This document shows positions 53,579 to 62,440 of a stretch of 64,000 nucleotides of DNA, piece after piece. The stretch spans positions 868,001-932,000 of the forward strand of contig NZ_LT906446.1 of NCBI RefSeq assembly GCF_900187035.1, given 5' to 3'. The notes beneath the pieces are model-generated. The model ran no database searches and was not told the DNA's origin. It worked only from the letters and a program-made list of their open reading frames with translations. Position 1 is the stretch's first letter; the number at the start of each line of letters is the position of its first letter. The stretch comes from Megamonas hypermegale (GTDB lineage Bacteria; Bacillota; Negativicutes; Selenomonadales; Selenomonadaceae). Both the position numbers and the translations under genes were made by a program.

Positions 53579-53611
53579 AGATTTTAGGCAATGGGGCCTT
53601 ATGAAAAATCT
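53579..53611 (+). promoter_or_regulatory. Hairpin with A1/G4 hexaloop in the glutamine synthetase leader
   Basis: AGATTTT-AGGC and GCCT-(TATG)-AAAATCT form a bulged stem capped by the six-base loop AATGGG. A six-base loop with A at 1 and G at 4 is what ANTAR antiterminators recognise, and they control nitrogen genes in Firmicutes. A clear second hairpin and terminator were not found. The remainder of 53464-53764 is AT-rich with short palindromes. Confidence 0.4.
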
Positions 53612-53764
53612 GTATATCAATTATATTATATTTAGTCTTTTTATATATTTTATATATGTAGGGGGTATAGTATATTGGTATTTTTACAGGGCGTTTTCAT
53701 ATGGCTTTTTTTATTTTCTATAACCTATTTAAAAATTATGATTTAGTAAAGGTAGGGTTTTTTA

Positions 53765-55651
53765 ATGAACGATTTATTATACGTTATTCCCGCAAATTCC
53801 ACAAAGGAAGATATTATTGCTACATTAAAACAACATCCGGAAATCAAATTCGTATCCTTAGTTGGTATTGACTTAGCTGGTAACGATACGGATGAAAAAA
53901 TTCCTATGCGAATTTTCTTGGAAGATATAGACGCATTTTATAACGGTTCTGCTGTTCAAACTGACGGTTCTTCCGTTGTTTTGACAGGTATCGCTACATT
54001 AAACAATGCAAAAGTAGATATGCCTATTGACCCGACTGTTAACTGGTTTGTTGATTATAACATGGAAAGCTATGACGAAGAATTGGAAAAACCAATCGGT
54101 ACACTTCGTATCCCTGCTGCTCTTATTCATGAAGGTAAAGCAGTTGACTCCCGTTCTGTATTAGCTGAAACATTAAATTATGTAAAAAAAGGTTTATTAA
54201 ACTTATTTAAAGAATATCCTACAATCTCCGGTCTTGAACATATAAATGGTGCAGATGTTAAAGATATCGTATTTACTTCTGCTACAGAACTTGAATTCTG
54301 GGTTAAAACTCCACTCAGTGATGCAGATATTCCTGAAATGTCCGCTTCTCAGGTTATGCAAGAACAATATTGGCAACGTACTCGTGGTTCCGTACGTACT
54401 GCACTTGAACAGTGCGTATTAGCTCTTGAAGCTTATGGTCTTTCCCCTGAAATGGGCCATAAAGAAGTTGGTGGTATGAAAGGTCATATGGACAGCGATG
54501 GTAACATGAGCCATGTTTGCGAACAGATTGAAATTGACTGGAAATTCGCTGATGCTTTACAAGCTGCAGATAATGAACTCGCTGTTCGTATTCTCGTAAA
54601 AGAAATCTTCCGTGAAAATGGTCTTGAAGTTATCTTCAAAGCAAAACCAATGATCGGTCTTGCTGGTAACGGTGAACATACTCATATTGGTATGGGCGCT
54701 ATCATGAAAGATGGTTCTTTCGTAAACCTCTTTGCTCCAACTGATATGAAAAAAGATTTCATGAGTGCTATCGGTTATGGTGCAATCATGGGTCTTCTCA
54801 AAAACTATGAAGTTATCAACCCATTTGTTTCCGCAACAAATGACTCTTTAAATCGTTTGAAACCAGGCTTTGAAGCTCCTGTATGTATCGTTACATCCTT
54901 AGGTCATAATCCAGCAGTTCCTTCCCGTAACCGTACAATCTTAGCTGGCCTCGTTCGCGATGTTAATAATCCAAAAGCAACTCGTTTTGAACTTCGTGCT
55001 TGCAACCCATACACTAACACTTATTTAGTTCTTGCAGCTATTTATAGTGCAGTTTTAGACGGTGTTAAATACGCTGCTTCTAAAACAACTACTGAACTTC
55101 TTGAAGAAATCTCCAAACAGCCAGGCGAAACAGCTGGTTACCTCGAAACTGACCGTGCTTATCGTGCTGAAGATGATGTATTTGAAGATTACACAGAAGA
55201 AGAACGTAATCAGCGCTTTGGCGTTCATCCTGCAACAGTTTGGGAAAACCTCTCCAACCTTTCCAACTATCCAGAAAAACGCAAAGTATTAACTGCTAGC
55301 GGCGCACTTCGTGACCAAATCATCGACGCTTTTGTTAATGGCGAATTAATTCGTTGGAAAACTGAACTTATCAGCCGTATTATTCCTGAAAATCGTGCTC
55401 TTATCAGCAAATTTAAAGAAATTAAATCTGCTTATGTAACTGACGAAGATTCTTATAACTGGAACAAAATCAATCGCTATCGTTATTATCTTGCAAAAGA
55501 TAGCATTGACCAAAAATCCTTATTCACTCAGCTTATCAAAGCTTTGAATTCTGATGATTTTGCAACTGCTTCCAGCTTACAAGTTGAAATGTACGATAAA
55601 ATGGAAGAATTAAAAGCTCTTTATGCTTCTTATAAAGACAACATGATTTGA
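53765..55651 (+). CDS. Glutamine synthetase, long form
   Basis: This ATP-dependent enzyme forms glutamine from glutamate and ammonia. At 628 residues it is longer than type I GlnA (about 440-470). The catalytic core reads FTSATELEFWVKT, HKEVGGMKGHM, AGNGEHTHIGMG (ammonia/glutamate site), PSRNRTILAGLVRD and RFELRACNPYTNTYLVLAAI. The C-terminal 170 residues are helical and specific to long clostridial-type enzymes. GTAAAGGTAGGG serves as ribosome site. It is monocistronic, with a terminator after it. Confidence 0.92.
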   Translation: MNDLLYVIPANSTKEDIIATLKQHPEIKFVSLVGIDLAGNDTDEKIPMRIFLEDIDAFYNGSAVQTDGSSVVLTGIATLNNAKVDMPIDPTVNWFVDYNMESYDEELEKPIGTLRIPAALIHEGKAVDSRSVLAETLNYVKKGLLNLFKEYPTISGLEHINGADVKDIVFTSATELEFWVKTPLSDADIPEMSASQVMQEQYWQRTRGSVRTALEQCVLALEAYGLSPEMGHKEVGGMKGHMDSDGNMSHVCEQIEIDWKFADALQAADNELAVRILVKEIFRENGLEVIFKAKPMIGLAGNGEHTHIGMGAIMKDGSFVNLFAPTDMKKDFMSAIGYGAIMGLLKNYEVINPFVSATNDSLNRLKPGFEAPVCIVTSLGHNPAVPSRNRTILAGLVRDVNNPKATRFELRACNPYTNTYLVLAAIYSAVLDGVKYAASKTTTELLEEISKQPGETAGYLETDRAYRAEDDVFEDYTEEERNQRFGVHPATVWENLSNLSNYPEKRKVLTASGALRDQIIDAFVNGELIRWKTELISRIIPENRALISKFKEIKSAYVTDEDSYNWNKINRYRYYLAKDSIDQKSLFTQLIKALNSDDFATASSLQVEMYDKMEELKALYASYKDNMI

Positions 55652-55690
55652 TTAGATTAAGCATTTAATTAAAGATTATAATATAGAAAG

Positions 55691-55719
55691 GGCTATCACT
55701 TTATTTACAAGTGGTAGCC
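55691..55719 (+). terminator. Terminator of the glutamine synthetase gene
   Basis: GGCTATCACTT pairs with AAGTGGTAGCC (one G-U) around a 7-nt loop and is followed by TTTTTTATA. Confidence 0.92.
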
Positions 55720-55810
55720 TTTTTTATAACTAAGCTTTTACTTTATATTATTTTATATCTGTAATTTATTTTTTTCATAAACATCATAAACAACCACTAT
55801 AATAAAAATG

Positions 55811-55839
55811 TTGACAAATAGTATTTTTTTATTTATGAT
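55811..55839 (+). promoter_or_regulatory. Promoter of metK
   Basis: TTGACA (55811-55816), a 17-bp spacer and TATGAT (55834-55839) lie just upstream of the SAM riboswitch. Confidence 0.8.
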
Positions 55840-55861
55840 AATGAATAGCAATTAAATAGAT

Positions 55862-55972
55862 AACTCATCAAGAGCAATTGAGGGACTGGCCCGATGACAT
55901 TGCGGCAACCATTGATAATTTATTTATCAAAACGGTGCCAAATCCTTTAAGTAATAACTTAGAAGATGAGAG
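55862..55972 (+). ncRNA. SAM-I (S-box) riboswitch
   Basis: All core elements are visible in order. P1 is CTCATC (55864-55869) with GATGAG (55965-55970). The K-turn side follows as AGAGCAATTGAGGGACTGGC, then CCGATGACATTGCGGCAACC, the P3 hairpin, and GGTGCCAAATCC. The S-box class binds S-adenosylmethionine and turns off downstream genes. Here it precedes metK, giving end-product feedback. Confidence 0.96.
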
Positions 55973-55981
55973 CAATCTTTC

Positions 55982-56008
55982 ACTCTCTCTTTTAAGGGAG
56001 TTTTTTTT
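55982..56008 (+). terminator. Riboswitch-controlled terminator of metK
   Basis: ACTCTC pairs with GGGAGT (one G-U) around CTTTTTAA-type loop bases, with a run of eight T. It starts 12 nt after the riboswitch P1, which fits SAM-dependent termination. Confidence 0.88.
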
Positions 56009-56053
56009 ATGTTATTTTTTAATTGTATAAATACAATTTTTGGAGGTTCATAA

Positions 56054-57238
56054 ATGACTAATAGAATGTTATTCACTTCTGAATCTGTTACTGAAGGTCA
56101 TCCTGATAAAGTAGCAGACCAGATTTCTGACAGTATCCTTGATGCTATTTTGGCTAAAGACCCTAACGGTCGTGTAGCTTGCGAAACTTTTGCTATGACA
56201 GGTCAAATTCACATCGCTGGTGAAATATCCACTAACTGCTATGTAGATATTCCATCTATCGTTCGTGAAACAATTCGTAAAATCGGTTACACAAGAGCAA
56301 AATTTGGTTTAGACTGCGAAACTTGCGGTATTTCCATATCTATCGACGAACAATCCCCAGATATCGCTATGGGCGTAGATAAATCTTTGGAAGCTAAAGA
56401 AGGTCAAGCTAATGAAGATGACCTCGGTGCAGGTGACCAAGGTATGATGTTTGGCTATGCTACAAATGAAACTCCAGAATACATGCCTCTTCCAATCGCT
56501 CTTGCTCATAAATTAGCAAGACGCTTGACTGAAGTTAGAAAAAGCGGTGAACTTTCCTACCTTCGTCCAGACGGAAAAACTCAGGTTACTATCGTTTATG
56601 AAAATGGTAAACCTGTTGCTGTAGATACTATCGTAATTTCTACTCAACATGACCCAGATGTTACTTTAGAACAAATCAAAAAAGATATCATCGAAAAAGT
56701 AATCAAACCTGTTGTTCCTGCTGATTTATTAACAGCTGACACAAAATACTTCATCAATCCTACTGGTAAATTTGTTATCGGTGGTCCACAAGGTGATACT
56801 GGTCTTACTGGCCGTAAAATCATCGTTGATACTTATGGCGGTATGGCTCGTCATGGTGGCGGAGCATTCTCCGGTAAAGACCCAACGAAAGTTGACCGTT
56901 CCGCAGCTTATGCAGCTCGTTATGTAGCTAAAAATATCGTAGCTGCTGGTCTTGCAGATAAATGCGAAATTCAGCTTGCTTACGCTATCGGCGTTGCAAA
57001 ACCTGTATCTATCAGCATCAATACATTCGGTACAGGCAAAATCAGTGAAGACGCTATCACAAAACTCGTACAAGACAATTTTGACCTTCGTCCAGCTGGT
57101 ATCATTAAAGAATTAGACTTACGTCGTCCAATCTACGCTCAAACAGCTGCTTATGGTCATTTTGGTCGTACAGATGTAGACCTTCCTTGGGAACATACTG
57201 ATAAAGCTGAAACATTAAGAAAACAAGCTGGTTTATAA
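56054..57238 (+). CDS. metK: S-adenosylmethionine synthetase
   Basis: This makes SAM from methionine and ATP. It has 394 residues. [19 protein letters not shown] opens the protein, [12 protein letters not shown] and [20 protein letters not shown] are the two PROSITE-type signatures, and it ends [32 protein letters not shown] precedes the ATG. Transcription is gated by the upstream riboswitch. Confidence 0.97.
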   Translation: MTNRMLFTSESVTEGHPDKVADQISDSILDAILAKDPNGRVACETFAMTGQIHIAGEISTNCYVDIPSIVRETIRKIGYTRAKFGLDCETCGISISIDEQSPDIAMGVDKSLEAKEGQANEDDLGAGDQGMMFGYATNETPEYMPLPIALAHKLARRLTEVRKSGELSYLRPDGKTQVTIVYENGKPVAVDTIVISTQHDPDVTLEQIKKDIIEKVIKPVVPADLLTADTKYFINPTGKFVIGGPQGDTGLTGRKIIVDTYGGMARHGGGAFSGKDPTKVDRSAAYAARYVAKNIVAAGLADKCEIQLAYAIGVAKPVSISINTFGTGKISEDAITKLVQDNFDLRPAGIIKELDLRRPIYAQTAAYGHFGRTDVDLPWEHTDKAETLRKQAGL

Positions 57239-57259
57239 TTTTATATCAATAGTAAAAAA

Positions 57260-57287
57260 AACTTCTGACTATATTTTGTCAGAGGTT
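57260..57287. terminator. Bidirectional terminator between metK and the proline-rich gene
   Basis: AACTTCTGAC pairs with GTCAGAGGTT (one G-U) around an 8-nt loop, with TTTTTTTT on the plus strand and a T-run on the minus strand. Confidence 0.9.
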
Positions 57288-57295
57288 TTTTTTTA

Positions 57296-57565
57296 TTATC
57301 TATAACGATGATGTCTAGGTGGTGGCGGTGGTGCATCTGGTCTTCTATGATCATCTTTCCATCTATGCTGTGGAGGAGGTGGTGTTCTTTTCCAACTAGG
57401 TCCTTTATGATGAGATGGAGGAGGTGCCTCTATTCTATGTCTAGGCGGTGGTGGCGGTGGTGCTGCTTCCGTTGTGCTAGCACTTATTACATAACCGATT
57501 GGTGTCGCCAAAAAACATGCCATAGTCAAAATACCGACAGTCTTTTTGATTTTGTCTTTCAACAT
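57296..57565 (-). CDS. Exported Pro/His-rich small protein
   Basis: This 89-residue protein has a signal peptide (VGILTMACFLATPIGYVISA). The mature part is composed mainly of proline, histidine and arginine (APPPPPPRHRIEAPPPSHH, TPPPPQHRW, DAPPPPPRHHRYR). It has no recognisable domain. Polyproline blocks suggest an extended wall- or periplasm-spanning chain, and the histidines could bind metal ions. ATG 57565 follows GGGAG by 8 nt; an ATG at 57583 lies before that site. Function is unknown. Confidence 0.75.
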   Translation of the reverse strand: MLKDKIKKTVGILTMACFLATPIGYVISASTTEAAPPPPPPRHRIEAPPPSHHKGPSWKRTPPPPQHRWKDDHRRPDAPPPPPRHHRYR

Positions 57566-57652
57566 ACGAAAAACTCCCTTCATTAATATTTACATATGAA
57601 TATTATTCGTCTTACAAACAGCTTTATCCTTCAAAAATATATAGTTTAATGA

Positions 57653-58138
57653 TTAATATCTATATTCACCGTAACCAGCTAAACCGCCCGGGAATACGGA
57701 CGGGTCTATATATCCCTGCTTTCCGTCCATATACAGCGTTATCCACTGATGCGACCATTCATTTTCATTCACGTGTACATATTCATAACCCATAAAATCC
57801 AAAACTCTACCCATAGCCCGTACCATTCCGGCGCAGGTCATATTACCTGAAATAAACACACCATACGGTGAACGATAATATTTGTTTTCGTCATTACCGT
57901 ATCTGCATTTTGCACCGTAGGCGGTTACTATTTCCGCTGCTGCCCGTACTTTTTGCAAATCCGTTGTATATGCGGAATTGGACATAACTTCATCCGCTAT
58001 GGATTTTGCAATAGCATCAGCTTGCGCCGCCTGCTCAGCGGTGATGGTGCTTCCGTAATAATCATGAGCGGCGGCAACAGAAAATCCATTGAAAGAAAAT
58101 ACCACCATTAACGCCAATACAAACACTAATTTTTGCAT
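57653..58138 (-). CDS. Secreted transglutaminase-like cysteine protein
   Basis: A signal peptide (1-24, LALMVVFSFNGFSVAAA) leads to a compact transglutaminase-like domain of about 135 residues. The catalytic triad is visible: C102 in NMTCAGMVRA, H130 in WSHQWITLY and D145 in GYIDPS. Such domains act as cysteine peptidases or amidases outside the cell. ATG 58138 follows GGAGTGATTTTT. It is the last gene of a packed operon, 12 bp after the upstream gene. Local G+C is high (30 of 60 at 57661-57720), unlike flanks. Confidence 0.8.
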   Translation of the reverse strand: MQKLVFVLALMVVFSFNGFSVAAAHDYYGSTITAEQAAQADAIAKSIADEVMSNSAYTTDLQKVRAAAEIVTAYGAKCRYGNDENKYYRSPYGVFISGNMTCAGMVRAMGRVLDFMGYEYVHVNENEWSHQWITLYMDGKQGYIDPSVFPGGLAGYGEYRY

Positions 58139-58150
58139 AAAAATCACTCC

Positions 58151-58678
58151 TTATTTTGTTGGTGAGATTGTACAGAATATACGATATAATTTAATATCCG
58201 AGTCTGGAACATCCAGCGGATTTAAATCGACCAGTAAAACAACGGTAGAATGTTCTCCTCGCCAGGTATAATAGGCGATTTTATCTTCTTTTGAACCGTC
58301 AATAGTATGTGTTTCGCCGAAACTTTTATTTATTCCATTTGCCAGTTTTACAAAACTTAAAGCAGCATATTCAGGTGAAGCCGCCGCAAAAAATCTGTTT
58401 ATCGAGCACAATTTGCCGTCTTTAAACTCCAGCTGTATATCAGGAGCAGCTAATATATCGTATTGTTCCAAACTGTTATCTTCATATTCAATCGTATAAA
58501 CCACTGAACCATCATCATTATTTTTAACAGATATCACCTCATATTTAGACAAAATATCATTAACATCTTCTCCAAAATAAAATTCTTTATAACCGTTCTC
58601 ATCTTTCGGAAAAGCCAGTGCAGTAGCTGAAATTATCATTATTCCTAAAATAATAAATATGTTAACTATTTTTTTCAT
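58151..58678 (-). CDS. Secreted SmpA/BLIP-like domain protein
   Basis: This has a signal peptide (about 1-22) and one domain of about 150 residues. FPKDENGYKEFYFGEDVNDIL matches the start of two paralogs upstream (ENGIDDFYFGQPIEEIQQQY). FYFG..-.-I followed by strands and IQLEFKDGKLCSI suggests an SmpA/BLIP-like fold; this is inference from pattern. The ATG overlaps the upstream stop as ATGA, so translation is coupled. Function is unknown. Confidence 0.72.
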   Translation of the reverse strand: MKKIVNIFIILGIMIISATALAFPKDENGYKEFYFGEDVNDILSKYEVISVKNNDDGSVVYTIEYEDNSLEQYDILAAPDIQLEFKDGKLCSINRFFAAASPEYAALSFVKLANGINKSFGETHTIDGSKEDKIAYYTWRGEHSTVVLLVDLNPLDVPDSDIKLYRIFCTISPTK

Positions 58679-59340
58679 ACAGACAACCTCTTAACAAATT
58701 CTTTACCGTCTATTATTACATCAAAATTTTGTTTTTCATCATTCCATTTTAAATAAATCTTACCTTCAAAGAATTCGTCTTCATGCAAATTTTTATCTTT
58801 TCTAAAATACCTCATAGTTAAAATATTATCTTGAACTTTTAAGTCTCCATAACTTATATCTTCAATGTTTTCATATTTAAAATATTTTTTCGTTATTTCT
58901 TCCGTATCAATATATTTTATAAATTTACCATTCGGCATTTTAGCTATAAAAGTATACATCAACGGAGGATTTATTGGATAAATAACTATTTCTGCATCAG
59001 TGTTTATTTTATATACATTATAAACAAAGTATTTTCTATCTATTGTATTTTTTATATCTTTATCACCAAATTTAAATATATCTTTATCCAAGTCATAATG
59101 AAAATATAATGCATCTTTTCCGTCACCCATACGAGCTATGCCTTTTTTATAACCCTTTTCTTCATCATTCTCATCAAAATAAACACCAGAATTAATAATT
59201 GTACCATAGTAAAATGTAAAACCTTGATTAGGAAATTGCCCAAAAGCGCCAATTTGAACTGGTTGCGAAAACTGCATAGCAAAACAGTTTCCTGAAAACA
59301 ACAAACATATAAACATCATCAATCCCAAAAACCTTCGCAT
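58675..59340 (-). CDS. Secreted paralog 3 of the QFSQP family
   Basis: The 221-residue protein has a signal peptide ending GNCFA and the family core: MQFSQPVQIGAFG, then IARMGDGKDALYFHY, KYIDTEEITKKYF and IYLKWNDEKQNFDV. Predicted beta-rich. I do not recognise a known family. The second ATG (59340) is chosen because AGGAG touches the first one. The gene runs into the SmpA-like gene by a 4-base overlap. Confidence 0.75.
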   Translation of the reverse strand: MRRFLGLMMFICLLFSGNCFAMQFSQPVQIGAFGQFPNQGFTFYYGTIINSGVYFDENDEEKGYKKGIARMGDGKDALYFHYDLDKDIFKFGDKDIKNTIDRKYFVYNVYKINTDAEIVIYPINPPLMYTFIAKMPNGKFIKYIDTEEITKKYFKYENIEDISYGDLKVQDNILTMRYFRKDKNLHEDEFFEGKIYLKWNDEKQNFDVIIDGKEFVKRLSV

Positions 59341-59357
59341 GATTTTCATCTCCTAAC

Positions 59358-60059
59358 TTAATTAATAACTTGTTTAACACTAAACCATTGTGCTTTATCG
59401 TCCCATTTAAAATAAAATTTCCCTTTTGTTCCCGAGCTGTAATAGTCAATAATTATCGTATCACCTTGCGTAGAGAGGTTTTTATATATAACATGAGTAT
59501 TTTCCCCAAAGTATCGTTTAGTTATTTCTTTCGTATCAATATACTTTACAAATTGTCTACTAAGAGAATTAATCTCCCTGCCAATAATAATATAATCGGC
59601 TTTTATATTATATATTGAGTATACAGAACGCGTTTCAAAACGGGTTTCATTGCCAATATGATTATGTTTCATATCGTATATTGGATATACAAAGCTAGTC
59701 TTACTGTATTGAATTTGATAAATATCACTGCTCCATATATCTTCCGATATAGTATTGTTCAGTGCATTACCGCCAATGTTTAAACATTTTTCCGTATTAT
59801 AATAAAGATATAAATCATCTGTTCCCTCACCAAAATGAGCAATTCCCTTTTCAGCGCCAAAAGTATCATCTTTTACATATCTTCTTCTAATCTCAGGAAA
59901 AAATTGCACGCTATTAGAAGCCGCTCCACTAATAAATACACCACCACCTTGTTTAAAATCTATCGTTCCAATTTTTAACGGCTGGGAAAACTGTATTGCA
60001 TAACAGGTTTCAGACAGTATAAAACACATACATAAAATTATTCCCCAAATTTTTGTCAT
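59358..60059 (-). CDS. Secreted paralog 2 of the QFSQP family
   Basis: The 233-residue protein has a signal peptide (ILCMCFILSETCYA). It shares the core IQFSQPLKIGTID, IAHFGEGTDDLYLYY, KYIDTKEITKRYF, NLSTQGDTIIIDYY and YFKWDDKAQWFSV with the other two copies. An insertion of about 25 residues in the middle (around 118-145) is not in them. Function is unknown. It lies 5 bp after paralog 1 and 17 bp before paralog 3. Confidence 0.75.
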   Translation of the reverse strand: MTKIWGIILCMCFILSETCYAIQFSQPLKIGTIDFKQGGGVFISGAASNSVQFFPEIRRRYVKDDTFGAEKGIAHFGEGTDDLYLYYNTEKCLNIGGNALNNTISEDIWSSDIYQIQYSKTSFVYPIYDMKHNHIGNETRFETRSVYSIYNIKADYIIIGREINSLSRQFVKYIDTKEITKRYFGENTHVIYKNLSTQGDTIIIDYYSSGTKGKFYFKWDDKAQWFSVKQVIN

Positions 60060-60064
60060 TTACA

Positions 60065-60751
60065 TCATCTCCCTGTATCATTGGAAATCCGTTTAACGTC
60101 GAACCATTGAGCTTTATCATTCCATTTGAAATGAATTTCACCCATTTCTCTTTTAAATGCACTATGTTTTTCATCAACACAGTTATATTTCATAATCAGG
60201 GTGTTTCCTTGTGTAGATAAGTTGTTATATCTAACAGTTACATCCGGAGGAAAATATTTTTCTGTTACTTCGTTTGTATCTATATAATTTATGAATATGC
60301 CGTTAGATTTTCTGCCTATAATAGTATATCCTTCCGGCGGATTGCGCGTCCTAATTATCTTATACGGTGTATATAATGGATATAATGTTAATCCTTCATC
60401 CGTGTTAATTTTGAAAAGAGTAAAATTAAGACCGTTTATAGAAACTGTATTTTTTAAATTTTCACTACCCAAATAAAACTTCGTCTTATCTTTTTTTCGA
60501 TAATAATGTACATACAAGGCATCTTCATCGTTTCCAAAACGTGCTAAACATTCCCAAGAAGGTGAGATAAAAACCTTTGTAGCATTATCAAAATTAATTC
60601 CCTGTGGATCTTTAAAAGAAAGAGAATGCCAAAGAGGAGGATGAAAAATTCCTATTGTTCCAATTTTTACTGGTTGAGAAAACTGCATAGCAAAACAATT
60701 TCCTGAAAACAGCAAAAATATAAATATCAACAAGCCTAAAATTTTTCGCAT
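60065..60751 (-). CDS. Secreted paralog 1 of the QFSQP family
   Basis: The 228-residue protein has a signal peptide ending GNCFA and then MQFSQPVKIGTIG. LARFGNDEDALYVHYY, NYIDTNEVTEKYF, NLSTQGNTLIMKY and HFKWNDKAQWFDV follow, aligning with paralogs 2 and 3. It is the first gene of the operon. ATGs at 60763, 60760 and 60751 are possible; 60751 matches the start MRK.. of the paralogs, but AAAGG is nearer the first two. Function is unknown. Confidence 0.73.
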   Translation of the reverse strand: MRKILGLLIFIFLLFSGNCFAMQFSQPVKIGTIGIFHPPLWHSLSFKDPQGINFDNATKVFISPSWECLARFGNDEDALYVHYYRKKDKTKFYLGSENLKNTVSINGLNFTLFKINTDEGLTLYPLYTPYKIIRTRNPPEGYTIIGRKSNGIFINYIDTNEVTEKYFPPDVTVRYNNLSTQGNTLIMKYNCVDEKHSAFKREMGEIHFKWNDKAQWFDVKRISNDTGR

Positions 60752-60785
60752 AAAATTCATCATCCTTTCTTATAAAACTAAAAAA

Positions 60786-60809
60786 AGCGGTGTTATATAA
60801 AACACCGCT
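60786..60809 (-). terminator. Terminator of the 62-residue membrane protein gene
   Basis: AGCGGTGTT pairs with AACACCGCT around 6 nt and is followed on the minus strand by TTTTTTAG. It separates the two clusters of secreted proteins. Confidence 0.9.
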
Positions 60810-60819
60810 AATAGCCACT

Positions 60820-61008
60820 TTACTTTTCCTTTTTATCTGTTATAAATAACACTTCATTAAAGTTTTCAACACATACTAATTCGTTTTTTATAACAAAAGA
60901 CGTCTTTTCCTCTTTTGAAGCTTCCTTTGCTGAAAAAAATGATAAAAATGAAAAAGCAATTGCTATACCAAATAAAATGAGTAATATACCTCTCACGATT
61001 GGGTTCAT
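60820..61008 (-). CDS. Small single-span membrane protein
   Basis: This 62-residue protein has an N-terminal helix (GILLILFGIAIAFSFLSFF) and a charged 35-residue tail. No family is recognised. AAAAGGAGAACTTTT precedes the ATG. It lies after the two-domain family gene and ends at a terminator. Confidence 0.6.
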   Translation of the reverse strand: MNPIVRGILLILFGIAIAFSFLSFFSAKEASKEEKTSFVIKNELVCVENFNEVLFITDKKEK

Positions 61009-61084
61009 AAAAGTTCTCCTTTTAATTTACAAAATTTATTACTCATTGTAATTCTTTAACAAGTGTAATATATCCTTTACTATT

Positions 61085-61837
61085 TTAATCAAAAATACTC
61101 ATATTCATACCAGCTTCTTGTAAAGCTTCAGCATAATCTGGGTCATTTTGTAATTCTTGTTTAAAACTTGCTTTAAACTGTTCATTATTTTTTATTAGAT
61201 TTTCTAAACGATTAATTGCTTCTGGTGATGTTTTTAAATGCTCTGCATATTCTAAACGCTTAATTTTAGTAGCATTTTTTGCATATGGCATATAATAGAA
61301 CACTAAAAAGCCCTCTTCACCATCTGTAAATAATCTTGCTTGATAATCACCGTCTTGCCATGTATATCGTACTTTATTCGATATTGCTATACTACTTTTA
61401 GCTACTCCCCAATTATTAGTCAAAATTTCCTTTAACTTATCGCCATTTGCATCAAATTTAAATCGTACATTTTCTAATTTACCTTGATAAAATTCTAATC
61501 TAACATTTTTATCAAAATACACTCCATTTACATTTAAAGAATCCATTACTACATCATACGCTATAACATCATCTTCATCTAATTGTCTATCTGATTTTAC
61601 TAAATAATTATTTTCAGAGATTTTCTCTATAGATGTTCCCAATTCTATACGACATATTTTATATAATTGGTCTTGAATAGGATTCACAGAAGCCATGTCT
61701 TCCCAACTAGGAAAATTATTTTTTGATGAATAATAATCTACATTTACATTTGATGGCAAAGCATTGGTTATGGATGGTAGACTTATCAGTATCATCAAAA
61801 CAATGAATGCAATTTGTCTTATTAATATTTTTTGCAT
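61085..61837 (-). CDS. Secreted domain-B protein, paralog of the fused gene's C-terminal half
   Basis: A signal peptide (about 1-26) precedes 224 residues that align along their length with residues 170-391 of the fused protein at 62441-63616. Shared landmarks are NPIQDQLYKICRIELGTSIE, LEFYQGKLENVRFKF, YTWQDGDYQARL, FYYMPY and the C-terminal LENLIKNNEQFK ... EAGMNMSIFD. No known family is recognised. It starts 21 bp after the domain-A gene with AAGGAG before the ATG. Confidence 0.75.
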   Translation of the reverse strand: MQKILIRQIAFIVLMILISLPSITNALPSNVNVDYYSSKNNFPSWEDMASVNPIQDQLYKICRIELGTSIEKISENNYLVKSDRQLDEDDVIAYDVVMDSLNVNGVYFDKNVRLEFYQGKLENVRFKFDANGDKLKEILTNNWGVAKSSIAISNKVRYTWQDGDYQARLFTDGEEGFLVFYYMPYAKNATKIKRLEYAEHLKTSPEAINRLENLIKNNEQFKASFKQELQNDPDYAEALQEAGMNMSIFD

Positions 61838-61858
61838 AATATTTTACTCCTTCATTAA

Positions 61859-62413
61859 TTACTTTTGGGAAGCCACCATTTGCTTAAATACTTTTAGTTC
61901 ATTTTCTCCCATATATTTTTCATACATATAAACGGATACATACGCAGTATTTTTATTATTGCTATTTATAGAAGAAAGTGCTTCTGTTAAATCTATATTT
62001 GCTATACCTAAAAATATTTTTCCAGTAAACCACGTTGCCATAAAATCATTACCTAGAGGCTTACCATATTGCACAGAAGCAAAACTCACTACATTTTTAT
62101 ACAATTCAGTAGTTTCAGCAGGAGTTGTTGTTACTGAAGTAAAAGATATTCCACATAAATTATTATTTTTAAATTCTAGAGTAATAGGCTGGTCTACTTT
62201 TATATCATAAAAATTTAAAGAGAGCACTTGTGCTTCATATTTTGTTATGCCTTCTTCTTCATCATATTCTTCATTTAATAGCTCATATTGCTGCTGAATT
62301 TCTTCTATCGGCTGACCGAAATAAAAATCATCAATGCCATTTTCATGCGGGCTAGCAAAAGAACTAGCTGAAAAAAGACAAAGTATACTTAATATCAAAA
62401 AAATTTTTCTCAT
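61859..62413 (-). CDS. Secreted domain-A protein (SmpA/BLIP-like)
   Basis: A signal peptide ends near FASP, followed by HENGIDDFYFGQPIEEIQQQ, identical over 20 residues to the fused neighbour. PITLEFKNNNLCGISF and SFASVQYGKP also match. The 184-residue protein equals the N-terminal half of the fused gene at 62441-63616. An SmpA/BLIP-like fold is inferred from the repeated FYFG..IEEI and strand pattern. The second ATG (62413) is preferred because AAGGAG is too close to the one at 62419. Confidence 0.75.
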   Translation of the reverse strand: MRKIFLILSILCLFSASSFASPHENGIDDFYFGQPIEEIQQQYELLNEEYDEEEGITKYEAQVLSLNFYDIKVDQPITLEFKNNNLCGISFTSVTTTPAETTELYKNVVSFASVQYGKPLGNDFMATWFTGKIFLGIANIDLTEALSSINSNNKNTAYVSVYMYEKYMGENELKVFKQMVASQK

Positions 62414-62440
62414 ACTCATCCTCTCCTTAGATAAAATATC

